This document shows, in pieces, positions 11,606-23,293 of a stretch of DNA of 64,000 bases (its first letter is position 1; each line of letters opens with the position of its first letter). The notes under the pieces are model-generated. The model was not told the origin of the DNA. It worked only from the letters and a program-made list of their open reading frames with translations, and ran no database searches. The DNA is taken from NCBI GenBank assembly GCA_964017045.1, contig OZ024804.1, positions 23,545,549 through 23,609,548 of the forward strand. Direction: 5' to 3'. A program made the position numbers and the translations under genes. The DNA comes from Omphiscola glabra (lineage: Eukaryota; Mollusca; Gastropoda; Lymnaeidae).

Positions 11606-12295
11606 GCTACACCCTATATAACAACTGTTTAGTAAAATACCTTTTCACAGCTTGTAGTTTGGAATAGATAGATCCCAGATCCGTCGATATTTTAAACTTT
11701 AAAATTTATTGCCATCCTTCTACCATGCTTGATCTGTTTCTTTGTCGTAGTTTGTTCTTTTCTGTAGTGGGGGCGGCATACATCGTAACACGGGGTGGGG
11801 GAGCACTAACCCTAGCTACGCAACTGGCTAGAGCACATATAACTGAAACTCTTATTGGACGATTAAAAGAGAGTGCGACGAGGTTGTATTTATTCCAAGT
11901 TACATAATAGTGTCAATCCTATCTCAGGATCAACCACGGACACCAAGCGCTATCAGGCTACACAATACACAACCCTGTCATTCCTTTACTGCGGTATTTT
12001 TTAAGCGGGGTTCCGCGGAGGGTTCCATGAGCTCAATCCAGTGATCTAGCCGGAGGCTTGTAAAAATATAAAAAATATAGCTGAAATCGCCAGGGAGGGC
12101 ACCAAGTCTGGCAGTAACGCCACTGTACGATAATTAGTCCTTGTTTATACACTTAATTACTGTTCCCGCTGTTGTCCTTTGATCGTTTAACGTTTGAATT
12201 AATTTCTATGACACTGCTGTTTTTGCGCGACGGTGGACCGATTTATTAGGAATAGAAAAGTTATACGATGCAACAGCTAATGACTCGTGAGCAGC
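11606..12295. other. No gene seen; possible MITE ends
   Basis: Contains ccctagctacgcaactg (about 11810-11827) and aacgccactg (about 12117-12126), which resemble ends of the CAGTGGCGTAGCTA-type hAT MITEs. Matching opposite ends and target duplications could not be found. Confidence 0.35.
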
Positions 12296-12299
12296 TGAC

Positions 12300-12480
12300 T
12301 GAAGCTACAGCTGGTACAAGTAGTGTGAGTAGACGGAAGCTACAGCTGGTACCACGTCAAGTGAGTAGACTAAAGCTACAGCTGGTGCCTCGTCATGTGA
12401 GTAGACTAAAGCTACAGCTGGTACCACGTCATGTGAGTAGATTAAATCTACAGCTGGTACAACGCTTAGTGAGTCGAAAA
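12300..12480. repeat. 36-bp tandem repeat (about 5 copies)
   Basis: The unit is agtagactaaagctacagct followed by ggtaccacgtcatgtg. The plus-strand frame stays open because 36 is a multiple of three. Confidence 0.9.
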
Positions 12481-12552
12481 TGACAAAAATTGATGTTGTC
12501 GATCGGAATCTTAAACTTCGCCGTCACACTGACAATTACTTAGCTATAGGAT

Positions 12553-12960
12553 TCACTTGGGGAGGAGACCCAGACTGCCCTTAACCGCCCTGTGTTGTCT
12601 AAGGGGACAAGCTTGCCAACAGTGCCATGGCACCAGCTGAATTGAAGCGACACTTAACACAACTAAATACACGGATGTGGCGGACAAGAGTGTGGCGTTC
12701 TTCCAGAGGGCACCATGATCAAATAAAAAAAAAACGCTGCATCCGAGAAAAGGTTCCAGATGAGTGACCAAGTTCAAGAAGCAAGTGATGAGGTCGCTAA
12801 GATCGTTGCAAAGATAATGAAATCGCATACCATCACCGAAACATACATGCCGAGATATTCTGAGAAATGTATTTGGCGAGTGTGCCGTATCTGATATCAC
12901 TAAGATAAAATAAGAAAAATAAGTTAAGATAAGATAAGATTCTTTATTGATCCAAATAAA
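12553..12960 (+). repeat. Candidate LINE 3' end with (TAAGA)n tail
   Basis: Unique-looking sequence ends in a taagataaaataag, ttaagataagataagatt run followed by ctttattgatcc. A short simple-sequence tail of this kind is typical of some animal non-LTR retrotransposons. No protein similarity was recognised, so the class is uncertain. Confidence 0.35.
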
Positions 12961-13673
12961 TGATTTCTTTTTTTTAATTACTTTGTAAAAATTCATTTTC
13001 AGAACATATATAAATACATTTTTTTACAAAGATAACATTTTACAACGTTAATAAATTAGTCACATGACATCTAGAGTATTTATCTAGCGTAGAAATCATC
13101 CATAAATAAACTGCTTTAGCAACAATAGTGACTTAAGTGGTGATCATTTAGATTTAGTAACGCTGTGGGAGAGCACACTAATAAATTCCTATCGACTGGG
13201 GAACAAAAGAATTTTCGTCTATCTTCTGGTCGAGATAGAGCTGATGTCTTAGGTATCTGTGATGAAGATGGTGGGATTTATCATCCAAAAAGATTAAGCA
13301 TTTTTCTTAAAATAGTTCTACAAATGAAAGATGTTCACTGTCAGACAATACAATAAGCAGACGTCTTTCAGACATGTCCAAAGACGTTAAATATCTCGTT
13401 CTAGCGGAGATAAAGAGACGTGAAATAATTTGCACTGCACGTGGATGGCAGCACCGATTTTGTGGTTTCTACGATTTATTGACAACCAGCCAATGTACTC
13501 GGCTTTGCTCAGGCTTGTGTTCAGAAGAACAAAACAACAACCCATAAAGCGTTATAAGCAAACAGGAAGCAAAGAAACTTCGCTAATGTAATAATTTAAT
13601 TGTTCTCCTTTATTGGCCACATTTATAATAATTCTTATGAAGGTTGAATTTAGGGTAAATTTCAGTTAAATGC
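12961..13673. other. No gene seen
   Basis: AT-rich sequence with no convincing ORF or repeat. Confidence 0.4.
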
Positions 13674-14288
13674 CCTTGCAAGGAGTGTCTGCCCTTGCAA
13701 GGAGTGTCTGCCCTTGCAAGGAGTGTCTGCCCTTGCAAGGAGTGTCTGCCCTTCCAAGGAGTGTCTGCCCTTGCAAGGAGTGTCTGCCCTTGCAAGGAGT
13801 GTCTGCCCTTGCAAGGAGTGTCTGCCCTTCCAAGGAGTGTCTGCCCTTGCAAGGAGTGTCTGCCCTTGCAAGGAGTGTCTGCCCTTGCAAGGAGTGTCTG
13901 CCCTTGCAAGGAGTGTCTGCCCTTGCAAGGAGTGTCTGCCCTTCCAAGGAGTGTCTGCCCTTGCAAGGAGTGTCTGCCCTTCCAAGGAGTGTCTGCCCTT
14001 CCAAGGAGTGTCTGCCCTTCCAAGGAGTGTCTGCCCTTCCAAGGAGTGTCTGCCCTTGCAAGGAGTGTCTGCCCTTCCAAGGAGTGTCTGCCCTTGCAAG
14101 GAGTGTCTGCCCTTGCAAGGAGTGTCTGCCCTTCCAAGGAGTGTCTGCCCTTGCAAGGAGTGTCTGCCCTTGCAAGGAGTGTCTGCCCTTCCAAGGAGTG
14201 TCTGCCCTTCCAAGGAGTGTCTGCCCTTGCAAGGAGTGTCTGCCCTTCCAAGGAGTGTCTGCCCTTCCAAGGAGTGTCTGCCCTTGCA
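13674..14288. repeat. 19-bp minisatellite 1, about 32 copies
   Basis: The unit is cccttgcaaggagtgtctg; the variant ccttccaagg alternates with it. The half-site ccttgcaagg is a perfect 10-bp palindrome. Because 19 is not divisible by three, all frames translate into the same peptide in rotation, which explains the many overlapping long ORFs. Confidence 0.98.
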
Positions 14289-14307
14289 CGCTAGGTGGCA
14301 TGTTCGT

Positions 14308-14632
14308 TGACAGGCATTCTGATAGATGACAGGCATTCTGATAGATGACAGGCATTCTTATAGATGACAGGCATTCTGATAGATGACAGGCATTCTGATA
14401 GATGACAGGCATTCTGATAGATGACAGGCATTCTGATAGATGACAGGCATTCTGATAGATGACAGGCATTCTGATAGATGACAGGCATTCTGATAGATGA
14501 CAGGCATTCTGATAGATGACAGGCATTCTTATAGATGACAGGCATTCTGATAGATGACAGGCATTCTTATAGATGACAGGCATTCTGATAGATGACAGGC
14601 ATTCTGATAGATGACAGGCATTCTGATCATTG
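14308..14632. repeat. 19-bp minisatellite 2, about 17 copies
   Basis: The unit is acaggcattctgatagatg with a ttata variant. It lies 20 bp from another 19-bp array whose sequence is unrelated. Confidence 0.98.
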
Positions 14633-14639
14633 ACATGCC

Positions 14640-15300
14640 TTCTGACCAGGAGTCCAAACCAATTAATCGACAGTTGTGCGACGTGCTGGCTGATTGGGCA
14701 TGGCACCGACGAGTTTCTCATTTCCTGGCACCGATGCACAATTTTAAAACTTTTATGTTAACTTCGTTTTTGTTCGTGGGTGGTTGGCTTTAAAAAATCT
14801 TCAGACGACAACTTGCCCATTCAATTTAACTTATCACGCTGAAACTTGTCACTCCAGCTCTTACTTACTTTTTATCGTGATGGGGGTAGACATAAAAATA
14901 TTTGAGGGAGTCTGTGACTCCCGAACAAAATTCGTAGAATGGGTTTTGAGAACTGGCTAGTTTGCCCCTCTCTAGTACAATTATGATCAATTTGAAATTC
15001 AGGGATGCATTTTAGCTTTCAACGGAATTAAGCTTTTCGTAAATCTCATTTTTTTTAAAATGGCAATGCTATTGGAAATTTAAGTGACTTTTTACGTAGT
15101 TGTTTGAATACAAATCCGATTATTGGAGTATTTAATAAATTTTTAAAAATTGAATTGAGAGTTTCGGTTTAAACGACTTCATTTATAAATTTAGTGCTGT
15201 TTTAATAATCAGTCACAAAAAATATTCTGATATCCTAAAGTCATCAAGAGACAAGAATCTGTCAGATGCAGCTCTTTAATGACTACCTGTTATGTAGGTT
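14640..15300. other. No gene seen
   Basis: AT-rich sequence without recognisable coding exons. Confidence 0.4.
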
Positions 15301-15429
15301 ACGTGTTTTGCTGCACGTTTTCCCCGTGCATGACCTCTTACAGTAAAGAGACTCGAGGCCGCTTTTGGGGTGGGGCTAGCGAAATTATAGTCTCCATTTA
15401 AACTTGTTTACAACAACTTTAGTATAGCC

Positions 15430-15730
15430 TGTTCCTGTCGAATATTGTCGAATAATCTAGACTTTGCGGGAAAGCAGTTACACTGCGTATTCTTTTCTGG
15501 AATAATCTAACAGAGGTAGACTATAAAAAGGCCAAAGTATAAATGAAGGCAGGCAGATCATTTATCACGACACTTGGAGCGTGTGTTATTATCGTGCTAT
15601 TGGACAATACTTTGTTTACTGTGTGTATTGTAAATTGACGTAGTACCGGTACCAGCCAAACTGTAAGTCAATAGTGTTAAATCATATTTGTTTGATTTTG
15701 TAATTTATTATAATAAACACATTTTAAGAA
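15430..15730 (+). promoter_or_regulatory. Candidate core promoter or solo LTR (TATA box to poly(A) signal)
   Basis: A TATA-like word (tataaaaagg, about 15523) follows ttctggaa, which matches a TTCnnGAA heat-shock-type dyad, and other gaa-rich words. It precedes aggcagatcatttatcacga and a 31-codon frame (15543-15638) that starts MKAGRSFITT, and an aataaa signal lies near 15711. This spacing fits either a small transcription unit or the U3-R-U5 of an LTR. No paired LTR or flanking 4-6 bp duplication could be fixed, so neither reading is proven. Confidence 0.35.
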
Positions 15731-16459
15731 CGTATTAATTGTAATTAGCCCTGGTTTTGAGTATCGTATTATTTGTTTATTGTATTTAGAATTTGTTATC
15801 GTCTTTTGTTATGTACAGTTTTGGATCGAGGCATTAACTAAACCAAGAGATTAAAGTCTCCAATATGAATAACAGTCCGTAAGTAGTACCTCTCTAGCTT
15901 TAGTCATCTGGATTTTAACCTCGCTATTTTTTGTTACACAACAATATTTCTTTTCAACTGGGTCTTAATTTTTTTTTAAATAATGCCTGAAATTTAGACA
16001 TTTAAAACAAAATGTGAACAATATCAGTCATTCATAATCCATGGCAAAAATAATCTATAGCGTCTTTTAATCCACTAATTGCTATCACTTTTGTTGCTTA
16101 GGCCCCCCCCCTAAAAAAATATGTTCCTAGATTAGTTTTTATATGCCTTTAAATATATATAAAGGTAATTTACAATTTGTAGAATATTCCAAACCTTTTT
16201 ACCTTAAAAAATTTGCCTATAATAATTTTCCTCCATTTTAGTAAGAATATAACTCCAAACGGTGTTATGTGTTTTGTAAAAACCGTATCTTTTTTTTTTT
16301 TAAGTTCGATTTCTTCGTGAAAATGGCTACGGTGGCGTTATCCTTCGGAGTCTGCTAGATGATGATTTCCATGGGCTTGCATCTGGGAATGGAACATATC
16401 CTTTGAGAACCTTTGAAAAGGAGTGCACAATCCGGATGTACTAATATATATATATATAT
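15731..16459. other. No gene seen
   Basis: AT-rich sequence with C and T homopolymers near 16105 and 16292. Confidence 0.4.
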
Positions 16460-17578
16460 AAGAATGACATATGATGACCGTAACGCTGAAGAACCGAAAA
16501 TATTTCGATACTGTCGGATTCTTAAAAACAATCTTAGTTATTTTCTATTATTTTATGGAAAACGAATAAATTTAAATGCGCAAAAATATTATATTTTTAC
16601 GCGTTTATTTTAGTAAAAGTTTAAGTATTATTATTATAAATTACAAATATATTTAAAAGTAACAACTAAGGAACAATCTTAAGCATTTTATATGCTTTTG
16701 AAAGTTATGGAAAAAAATTAATCCAAAAAAATTATGGTTAAAGAATTACACAGTGTTCAAATTTATCGGGAAAACCTAAACATCAGTTGTTATTAGTGCG
16801 TTCTTTAGTGCGTTGTTAATATTGCGAAATAAATTTAAAATTAACAAGTTCTAAATAATCACGCAAAATAACGTCATAGTGCGAATTGCCTATTTAGCCT
16901 AAGCTAAAAGTTATCTAATTTAATAAAAGAGCGTGACAAAACTGATATTGTTTATTCCCCTTCTTAAAAGTAAAATTAATAAACAGAATTGATTGCTTTT
17001 TAAATTGCTAAACTTAAATATACATTTAGCTTTGTATTTTTAACATTTAATAAGTTTTTACATTTTATTCATTCCAAAAATAAACTTTTATGAAGCAGTA
17101 AAAACTTTACATTTAAACATAATTTTAATAAGAAAATGCTATTTAATGCAATTGCTGCAGCCAAACTACGTAGCCAAAAAGCATTTTTAATACACTTATC
17201 ACTCATCTAAATGAGAACAAAACATATTTAATGCAAAAACAATTCTTTTCGCGTAAGTAAGGGGGTTCAATTCAGTGGATGATTTTTTTTTTTTTTACTC
17301 TGTGTAAAGGGGGGGGGGTGAGTAATAGGATACATTCATTTTCCCAATGCAGCACAAGATACGCCTCAGAATGAATTTGATCAATAACTAACCTTCTAAG
17401 GTACATATATATCGAAAATTGAGTTTATACATTTATACTTGGAGGACAATATCTTTCAATCCAATTACACTTCAGTTGTGATTAATAGATGCTATATTCT
17501 CATCTTACATATGAACATATGTTTACAAATTAAGAAAATCAAAGACGTTAACAAAATGTAAATACAGTTACATAATTG
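16460..17578. repeat. AT-rich dispersed repeat, copy B (about 1.1 kb)
   Basis: Co-linear with 2802-3919 and in the same orientation. Differences are scattered substitutions and small indels; for example a T/G-homopolymer stretch near 17285-17320 replaces a mixed AT stretch in copy A. Both copies end at a shared aatacagttacataatt, after which the flanks differ. Confidence 0.8.
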
Positions 17579-17584
17579 TACCCA

Positions 17585-17705
17585 ATGTCAAGGATGTGTG
17601 TGGACATGTGGTGCTAGTTGTTATAACGTTGTCATGGATGTGTGTGGACATGTGGTGCTAGTCGTTTAATTGTTGTCATGGATGTGTGTGGATATGTGGT
17701 GCGCG
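17585..17705. repeat. Tandem repeat of about 53 bp (2.5 copies)
   Basis: The unit carries ggatgtgtgtggacatgtgg and tgctagt. Confidence 0.8.
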
Positions 17706-17943
17706 TTATTTTATAGTTGTTAATAAAATCAGATTTTAGATTCTAACTTTTTTACCAGGTTAGCAATGGAGTAGGGTTTTAGTGTTAAATAATTGGGTTA
17801 AGTTAAGTCTTAAAGGCTCAGCTGATATTTCGACCAGTCTCTCAGTTTTCTTAAATAAATGGTACATTTGTTTGTTTCAATTTCCAAGTAAACGCATTTT
17901 CTCAGGGTTCCTCTTACAGATCGGGAAAATCCATTCCAAAAGT

Positions 17944-18819
17944 TTATCTCGGAAAGCTTTGATGGTAAAAAAAATAGAGAAAAACATTAACTGAGTGGGA
18001 AGTATCGCTGACGGCCCGGGCACTTTGGTCGAGCACGTGCCAGCATGCCTCGGTCACGAGGTCAACGCCGCCTTTCTTTAGAAATTGAACAAAAACGGGG
18101 AGAAAATAAAAAGCTAGGAAAAATACCAGCGACGCGAACATGAGAGTAGTGATATATTTTTTTCTTTAAGTCCAGCCGTCGTCATTTCCTCTTGGAGCTC
18201 GTCTCCTTTTTCGCCGTTGGCTTCGCTTCTGTTGGAGCGGACGAATTTACACAACGAAATGAGGGTTACTAGGGCCATGCAGATAAAAGGAATAAAAACG
18301 TAAAGACATCGGACTGTCCAGTTCCAGGCATGATTAATGAACCCTGCATATTTGAAGGGCGTTACGCAAACTGTGCCGGCCACATCAACAGTGAGCAGCG
18401 CTGCGGGGCAGAAAATGCCCAGCAGCAGGAGAGCAGAAATAAGCAAGGAGGATCCCCAGAATTTCTTGTTGAAGTAGCTGGCCACTTGCTGTGGATACCA
18501 CATGGTAAGGAAGCGTTCGACAGATATGTCGGCCAGGACCCATGTCACGAGGGTGGACAGCATTGGAACGAGAAACATCAGCCTGCATAAGGTTCGGCTG
18601 AAGTTGAACTGAGCGGAGTTTGCCCTGTAGCCCGCGAGCTTTGCCGTGAGGGCCAGGCTGTCTGCCAGTAGCAGCACCGCCACGAGCATGGCCGCCGGCG
18701 TGACGGGTCTTAGTTTCAGGACTGTGATAAAAGCCAGGGCGTTGACGACGAGACCGATGCCAGAAATGACCCAGATATACTGGCAATAGATGCTACTGGC
18801 GATCGTCAAAAGTCGATCC
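17944..18819 (-). CDS. Class A G-protein-coupled receptor, terminal exon, frame broken in a T7 run
   Basis: A splice acceptor (ttgacag|G, exon start 18819, phase 2) opens an exon covering all seven helices. TM1 has GLVVNAL, TM2 LLADSLAL, TM3 a Cys (LCRLMF) and ends in VERF in place of DRY. Extracellular loop 2 has its Cys (VCVTP), and TM5 has IPF. After the third intracellular loop the frame stops, but one frame over TM6 (FYFLPVF) and TM7 (SVNVFLYFF, no NPxxY proline) continue to a stop at 17944. The switch falls at a seven-base T run (18157-18163 on plus). Either this is a sequencing or assembly indel or the gene is a recent pseudogene. Upstream coding exon(s) are not identified. Rhodopsin-like (peptide or chemosensory-type) membership is from architecture; the ligand is unknown. 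Confidence 0.8.
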
Positions 18820-19914
18820 CTGTCAATGAAAAATAATGTGTTTAAAGTAGAGTATGTTGACTCGTGGACTGGCTAAGATTTAATAATTTTATTTTTTTTA
18901 AATATTTTTCATTGAATTATTTTGAGAATTATCATCATTATTTTTATTATTATTTCATCCTTATTATTATTATTGTTTTTATTATCATTATTATTCAGAA
19001 TATAAATCTTTAAATGTAAAGAAACAACTGAAACAAAATTTTGGAAGACTTGTATGTCCCAAAACTTTTTAGTGACTTAATATCAGGCATTTTACATTGG
19101 TATACTTAAATAAAAGTCATTATTGTAAAAATATATCATACAATTGTACAACATGTATTGTCTGATAGCTTCTGCCTTTTCTTTCTTCCACAAATTCCAT
19201 TGGCAAAGGTTAACAAAATTATTTGGGAAGATGTTTCTAACAAGATTTCGGTCATCCTCAAATATGGAATCCTCCATAGTATCCTATACTAACTATTAGT
19301 TGTTTTTTTTTTATTGAAACGCTCTAATTTTAAAATTCCTTTTAAAAGTTTAAATAATACAAAAGATAATAAAACATTTTGACAAAAACAACCTACACTT
19401 CATAAAGGTAATCATAGTCAGTCCATGATGCGGCTGCGTTGATTCCATCTCCAGCAACATCAGTCAATGAAGTTATTGCATTGATTGTATCTCTAGTAGT
19501 GCTGGGCGCCGGCAGCAGCGTGTCATGTGTATCCATAGAAGATATATCTGTGAAAGTTGGTGCTTGTTACGTCAGCTGGTGGGTCGGTCTGTCTGTTCAA
19601 TCAAAGTACAAGAATTGAAAGGCTTCACCGTCAAATGGTCGTTGCTGACGCTTGTTGCAGATGAATTCCTGAATAAGTATCAGATGAACAAGAATTTTAC
19701 CTTTCTTACACGCCATTTATGTTGCAAAAATGGCTGAAGGATATGCTTATGTGTGAGCTATACATCAAATTTTTGGACTGAGCATCAGTCTACATTGAGC
19801 AAATGTCACGGTGCAAGAAAGACAGTCCCACCCAATATGGCTATTTAGGGTCGTAATCTGTCAGTAGTTGAAAATAACTGCAAAAGATAAATTGGGTCCA
19901 ATATCTCTTGCTCA
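18820..19914. other. No gene seen (likely GPCR intron and flank)
   Basis: AT-rich with TTATTA runs near 18950-19000. A minus-strand frame at 19092-19277 (starting MEDSIFEDDR) is not recognisable and no splice context supports it. Confidence 0.4.
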
Positions 19915-20575
19915 ATCTTCATTGACGAAGGGGTGAACAGCAAGATTACAAAAGCAATCGCAATTACGGCAAAATTGAACTAGCGATGTGGAACAATTCT
20001 AAAGTCAATGAAAATACAAAATTTGGAGTGTTTGAAGCATGTGTGCTCAGTACGCTTCTATATGGCAGTGAAACGTGGACCACTTGCCAGTCGTAAGCGC
20101 ACAATCAACAGCTTCCATCTACGATGTCTGCGGCGTATTTTACGAATTCGAGTGCAGGACAAGCCGCCTAACACAGCGGATGGTTTGGAACGTGCCGAAA
20201 TGTTTAGCATATTATTTTGTTGGTGAGAGGCTCCCTCGAGGGTCAGGCCATGTCACGATAAGATTGGAAGGTCTCATGCGATTTAAAGAAGCTTGACAAA
20301 GAACACAGAAATGGGTGAAAGGGAGATCATCACTTATCACAGTTCCAGCTGGGGAACAGAAGGCCTAGAGAGAGTCAAACAAGCAGAAAAGGCGTGAAAC
20401 GTAGCCCTGGTGACAGAAAAGAGCATTACGGAAGGCAAAGTAAACCAGAGGTCAAGGTTCTACTGCCGAGGCTGTCATTCCAGGATCATCCTCACAAGCC
20501 ATTTGAGAAAGTTTCAATAAGCTACTCCCTCGACTCGCGAAGACGGAGGGTTGCCATGTAGATAAGAAATAAAGA
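19915..20575 (+). pseudogene. LINE remnant (reverse transcriptase C-terminal part), family X copy 1
   Basis: Frame-shifted pieces read SKITKAIAITAKLN, then VFEACVLSTLLYGSETWTT, then SFHLRCLRRILRIRVQDKPP, then a degraded zinc-finger-like end near 20455-20520 (FYCRGCHSR). This is the standard order after the RT core in a widespread LINE group: ACVLSTLLYGSETW, HLRCLRRIL, then a C-terminal C2H2-like motif. Several stops and frame changes show it is dead. It ends near agataagaaataaag. Confidence 0.8.
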
Positions 20576-20714
20576 TCCAGTGAAGGTCGCATAGTTAAAC
20601 TTAAGGTTTAAGCATTCCTATCGATAGTTATCTAGACAGTTGCCCTATTCGTGAGAAAAAGTTTTCTTAATCTTTAACTGTTTTAAAACTTTCAAATACC
20701 TTTAGGGTGGCACC

Positions 20715-20915
20715 TGCACGTAATAGTGGCTGCTCCAAATGATGGCTGATCGGAATAAGGGTTGCTCCAACTGATGGCTGCTCCAACTGATAGCTGATCG
20801 GAATAATGGCTGCTCCAACTGATGGCTGCTCCAACTAAGGGTTGTTACGAATTATGTTTGCTGCTGCTGATGGCTGGTCCAGTTGATTGCTGCTCCAACC
20901 GATTGCTGCTCAGTA
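20715..20915. repeat. Degenerate repeat of GGCTGCTCCAACTGAT words
   Basis: About ten imperfect units of 16-20 bp. Confidence 0.8.
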
Positions 20916-21494
20916 AATAAAACTGATGACTAAATTTAGAAAATTATTTTGTCCGTAATAATATATATATATGTGTATTATATCGCCATAGAACTCAATT
21001 AATATTGAGCAATACACACACCCAACAGTTTATATCAGTTAATCGAGTGCAGACTGTGCAAAGAACGATTCTGTACTCTCACAGAGAGGCGTGTTTTAAT
21101 TCAAACAGGACGGTAACTGTGTGTATGTTGAAATTGCTTTGTACGCGCCGTTACTGCATTAATCGTTTAGATCAGTGGTTCTCCGACGTTTTTTCAGCCA
21201 TAAAGGGGAGTCTACACAGAAGAGAAAGGAATCGGTGGTTTCCAATCCAAGGTCTACAGGAAGGTGGTGTTGTATTCACCTCCCAGAAGGGTTAGACGCC
21301 CCTGTAGCCACCACCTCGATGGCGTATTAAACTTACACCTAGCACCCATGTCTCACCTAAATAATAGCATTATTCCGAAAAGTAATTTTAACTTGATCCA
21401 TCGATGCTACAACGTTTTTTAAGTAAGATAATTATAAAGCTAATATTTTTTTTTAAATATACTTTGTGATAGCTACAGGCGTTCAATATTCTTA
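20916..21494. other. No gene seen
   Basis: Contains cagtggttctcc near 21174, resembling a hAT terminus, but no partner end was found. Confidence 0.35.
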
Positions 21495-22228
21495 AAGCTT
21501 TGCATGGGCTTTGCGTAGTGATATCAGTGTTGCCATGTTAGACTGAATGGGCTTTGTGTAGTGATATCAGTGTTGCCATGTTAGACTGAATGGGCTTTGT
21601 GTAGTGATATCAGTGTTGCCATGTTAGACTGAATGGGGCTTTGTGTAGTGATACCAGTGTTGCCATGTTAGACTGAATGGGGCTTTGTGTAGTGATACCA
21701 GTGTTGCCATGTTAGACTGAATGGGGCTTTGTGTAGTGATACCAGTGTTGCCATGTTAGACTGAATGGGGCTTTGCGTAGTGATACCAGTGTTGCCATGT
21801 TAGACTGAATGGGCTTTGTGTAGTGATATCAGTGTTGCCATGTTAGACTGAATGGGCTTTGTGTAGTGATATCAGTGTTGCCATGTTAGACTGAATGGGC
21901 TTTGTGTAGTGATACCAGTGTTGCCATGTTAGACTGAATGGGGCTTTGTGTAGTGATACCAGTGTTGCCATGTTAGACTGAATGGGGCTTTGCGTAGTGA
22001 TACCAGTGTTGCCATGTTAGACTGAATGGGGCTTTGCGTAGTGATACCAGTGTGGCCATGTTAGACTGAATGGGGCTTTGCGTAGTGATACCAGTGTGGC
22101 CATGTTAGACTGAATGGGGCTTTGCGTAGTGATACCAGTGTTGCCATGTTAGACTGAATGGGGCTTTGCGTAGTGATACCAGTGTGGCCATGTTAGACTG
22201 AATGGGGCTTTGCGTAGTGATACCAGTG
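21495..22228. repeat. 43/44-bp minisatellite, about 17 copies
   Basis: The unit is gggctttgtgtagtgatatc followed by agtgttgccatgttagactg and aat, with a one-base length variant (gggg). Variants cluster in blocks: tgtg/atatc units first, gcg/atacc units later. Confidence 0.95.
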
Positions 22229-23087
22229 TAGTTGACTTGAACCTATCTCGACTATGGAATCAACATGTTCAGACGTCAGGAACATATTTCATTTTTGGCA
22301 CAACCGCAGTAACTAACTAAACCAAGACTCCACAGAACATCTTTGACTTCCGGATTCAGTTTAAAAATCATTTTTTTTTCAACGAAACTACCTATTCATT
22401 TGCAACACCAGCTAAACCCGTGGTCTGAAATGTCAACTATAGAGGATCTTCCAAACGTATTTGTATTTAGAATATTCCAGCGGACAAAATTGGTTTCTCG
22501 TTGGGCGGGTCGTTGTACACCACTATGGCTTTTTGTTCTCTACATTCAGACCGGGGTACTGGCTGATTTCGCTTTCCTTGACTAGAATTGATGGTAATAC
22601 AAAACTGGGTCGTGTTGATTTCATTTCAGTTATAGCGCCTGCATTTCACGGCAACGGTGAATTCATTTTATTGAATGTTATTGACAATAATATTATCGTG
22701 TACACTTTGAATTGAGCACACATTGCCCAAAGCTCCAAAAAGTGGCTCACATGCTTGCATTTTCATAACCAAAGAATCACACAGCAAACCTTTAAAATGT
22801 TCATTCAATTTTTTTACAAGATGTTAGAGCTATTGAGATCGTGTTTCTTTAATGTGTATTTCCTGCACTTACGGCGTTTGTTTAATGAGTGTGTAAAAAT
22901 ACAGCGTTTAATGACTGTGGGGGTGATCGTTGATTCTTTAACCAGATGTTGCCGACAAAAAAATAAAAATATGTACTGTTTAGTGTGTAAAAAACAAGAA
23001 AACCACGATATCAACCATTCGGGGATCATTAACTGGTTTTATATATAATTCATATGGTGGGTGATTGTAAAGGGTGTTTTGTTGTAT
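22229..23087. other. No gene seen
   Basis: Short open frames on both strands lack homology, splice context or composition bias. Confidence 0.4.
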
Positions 23088-23095
23088 AGGGTGTG

Positions 23096-23285
23096 CAGTG
23101 GCGTAGCGAGCTTAACTCGCGCCCGGAGCACAATACCTTTTTAGCGCCCCCCCAATACCTTTTTAGCGCCCCCCCCTATTCGAAAACCATACAATATTAT
23201 AGTAAAATATACCATTTGGCGCCCCTTTGTGAGTAGCGCCCGGGGCATGATGCCCCCCTTGCCCCCCCCCCTCACTACACCACTG
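23096..23285. mobile_element. hAT-type MITE (190 bp) with perfect 8-bp target duplication
   Basis: Ends are CAGTGGCGTAGCGAG and the complement CAGTGGTGTAGTGAG. It is flanked by agggtgtg at 23088-23095 and again at 23286-23293. Terminal CAG...CTG and 8-bp duplications are diagnostic of hAT elements. The interior is C/G-homopolymer-rich and noncoding. Confidence 0.9.
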
Positions 23286-23293
23286 AGGGTGTG

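Noticed and set aside
13610..14739. Several overlapping ORFs of 198-357 codons on both strands
   Set aside because: They are translations of 19-bp arrays; a period not divisible by three opens all frames with the same rotating peptide. No coding evidence.
19092..19277. A 61-codon minus ORF upstream of the GPCR exon as its first exon
   Set aside because: No donor in suitable phase or recognisable extracellular sequence was seen; an upstream GPCR exon remains unassigned.
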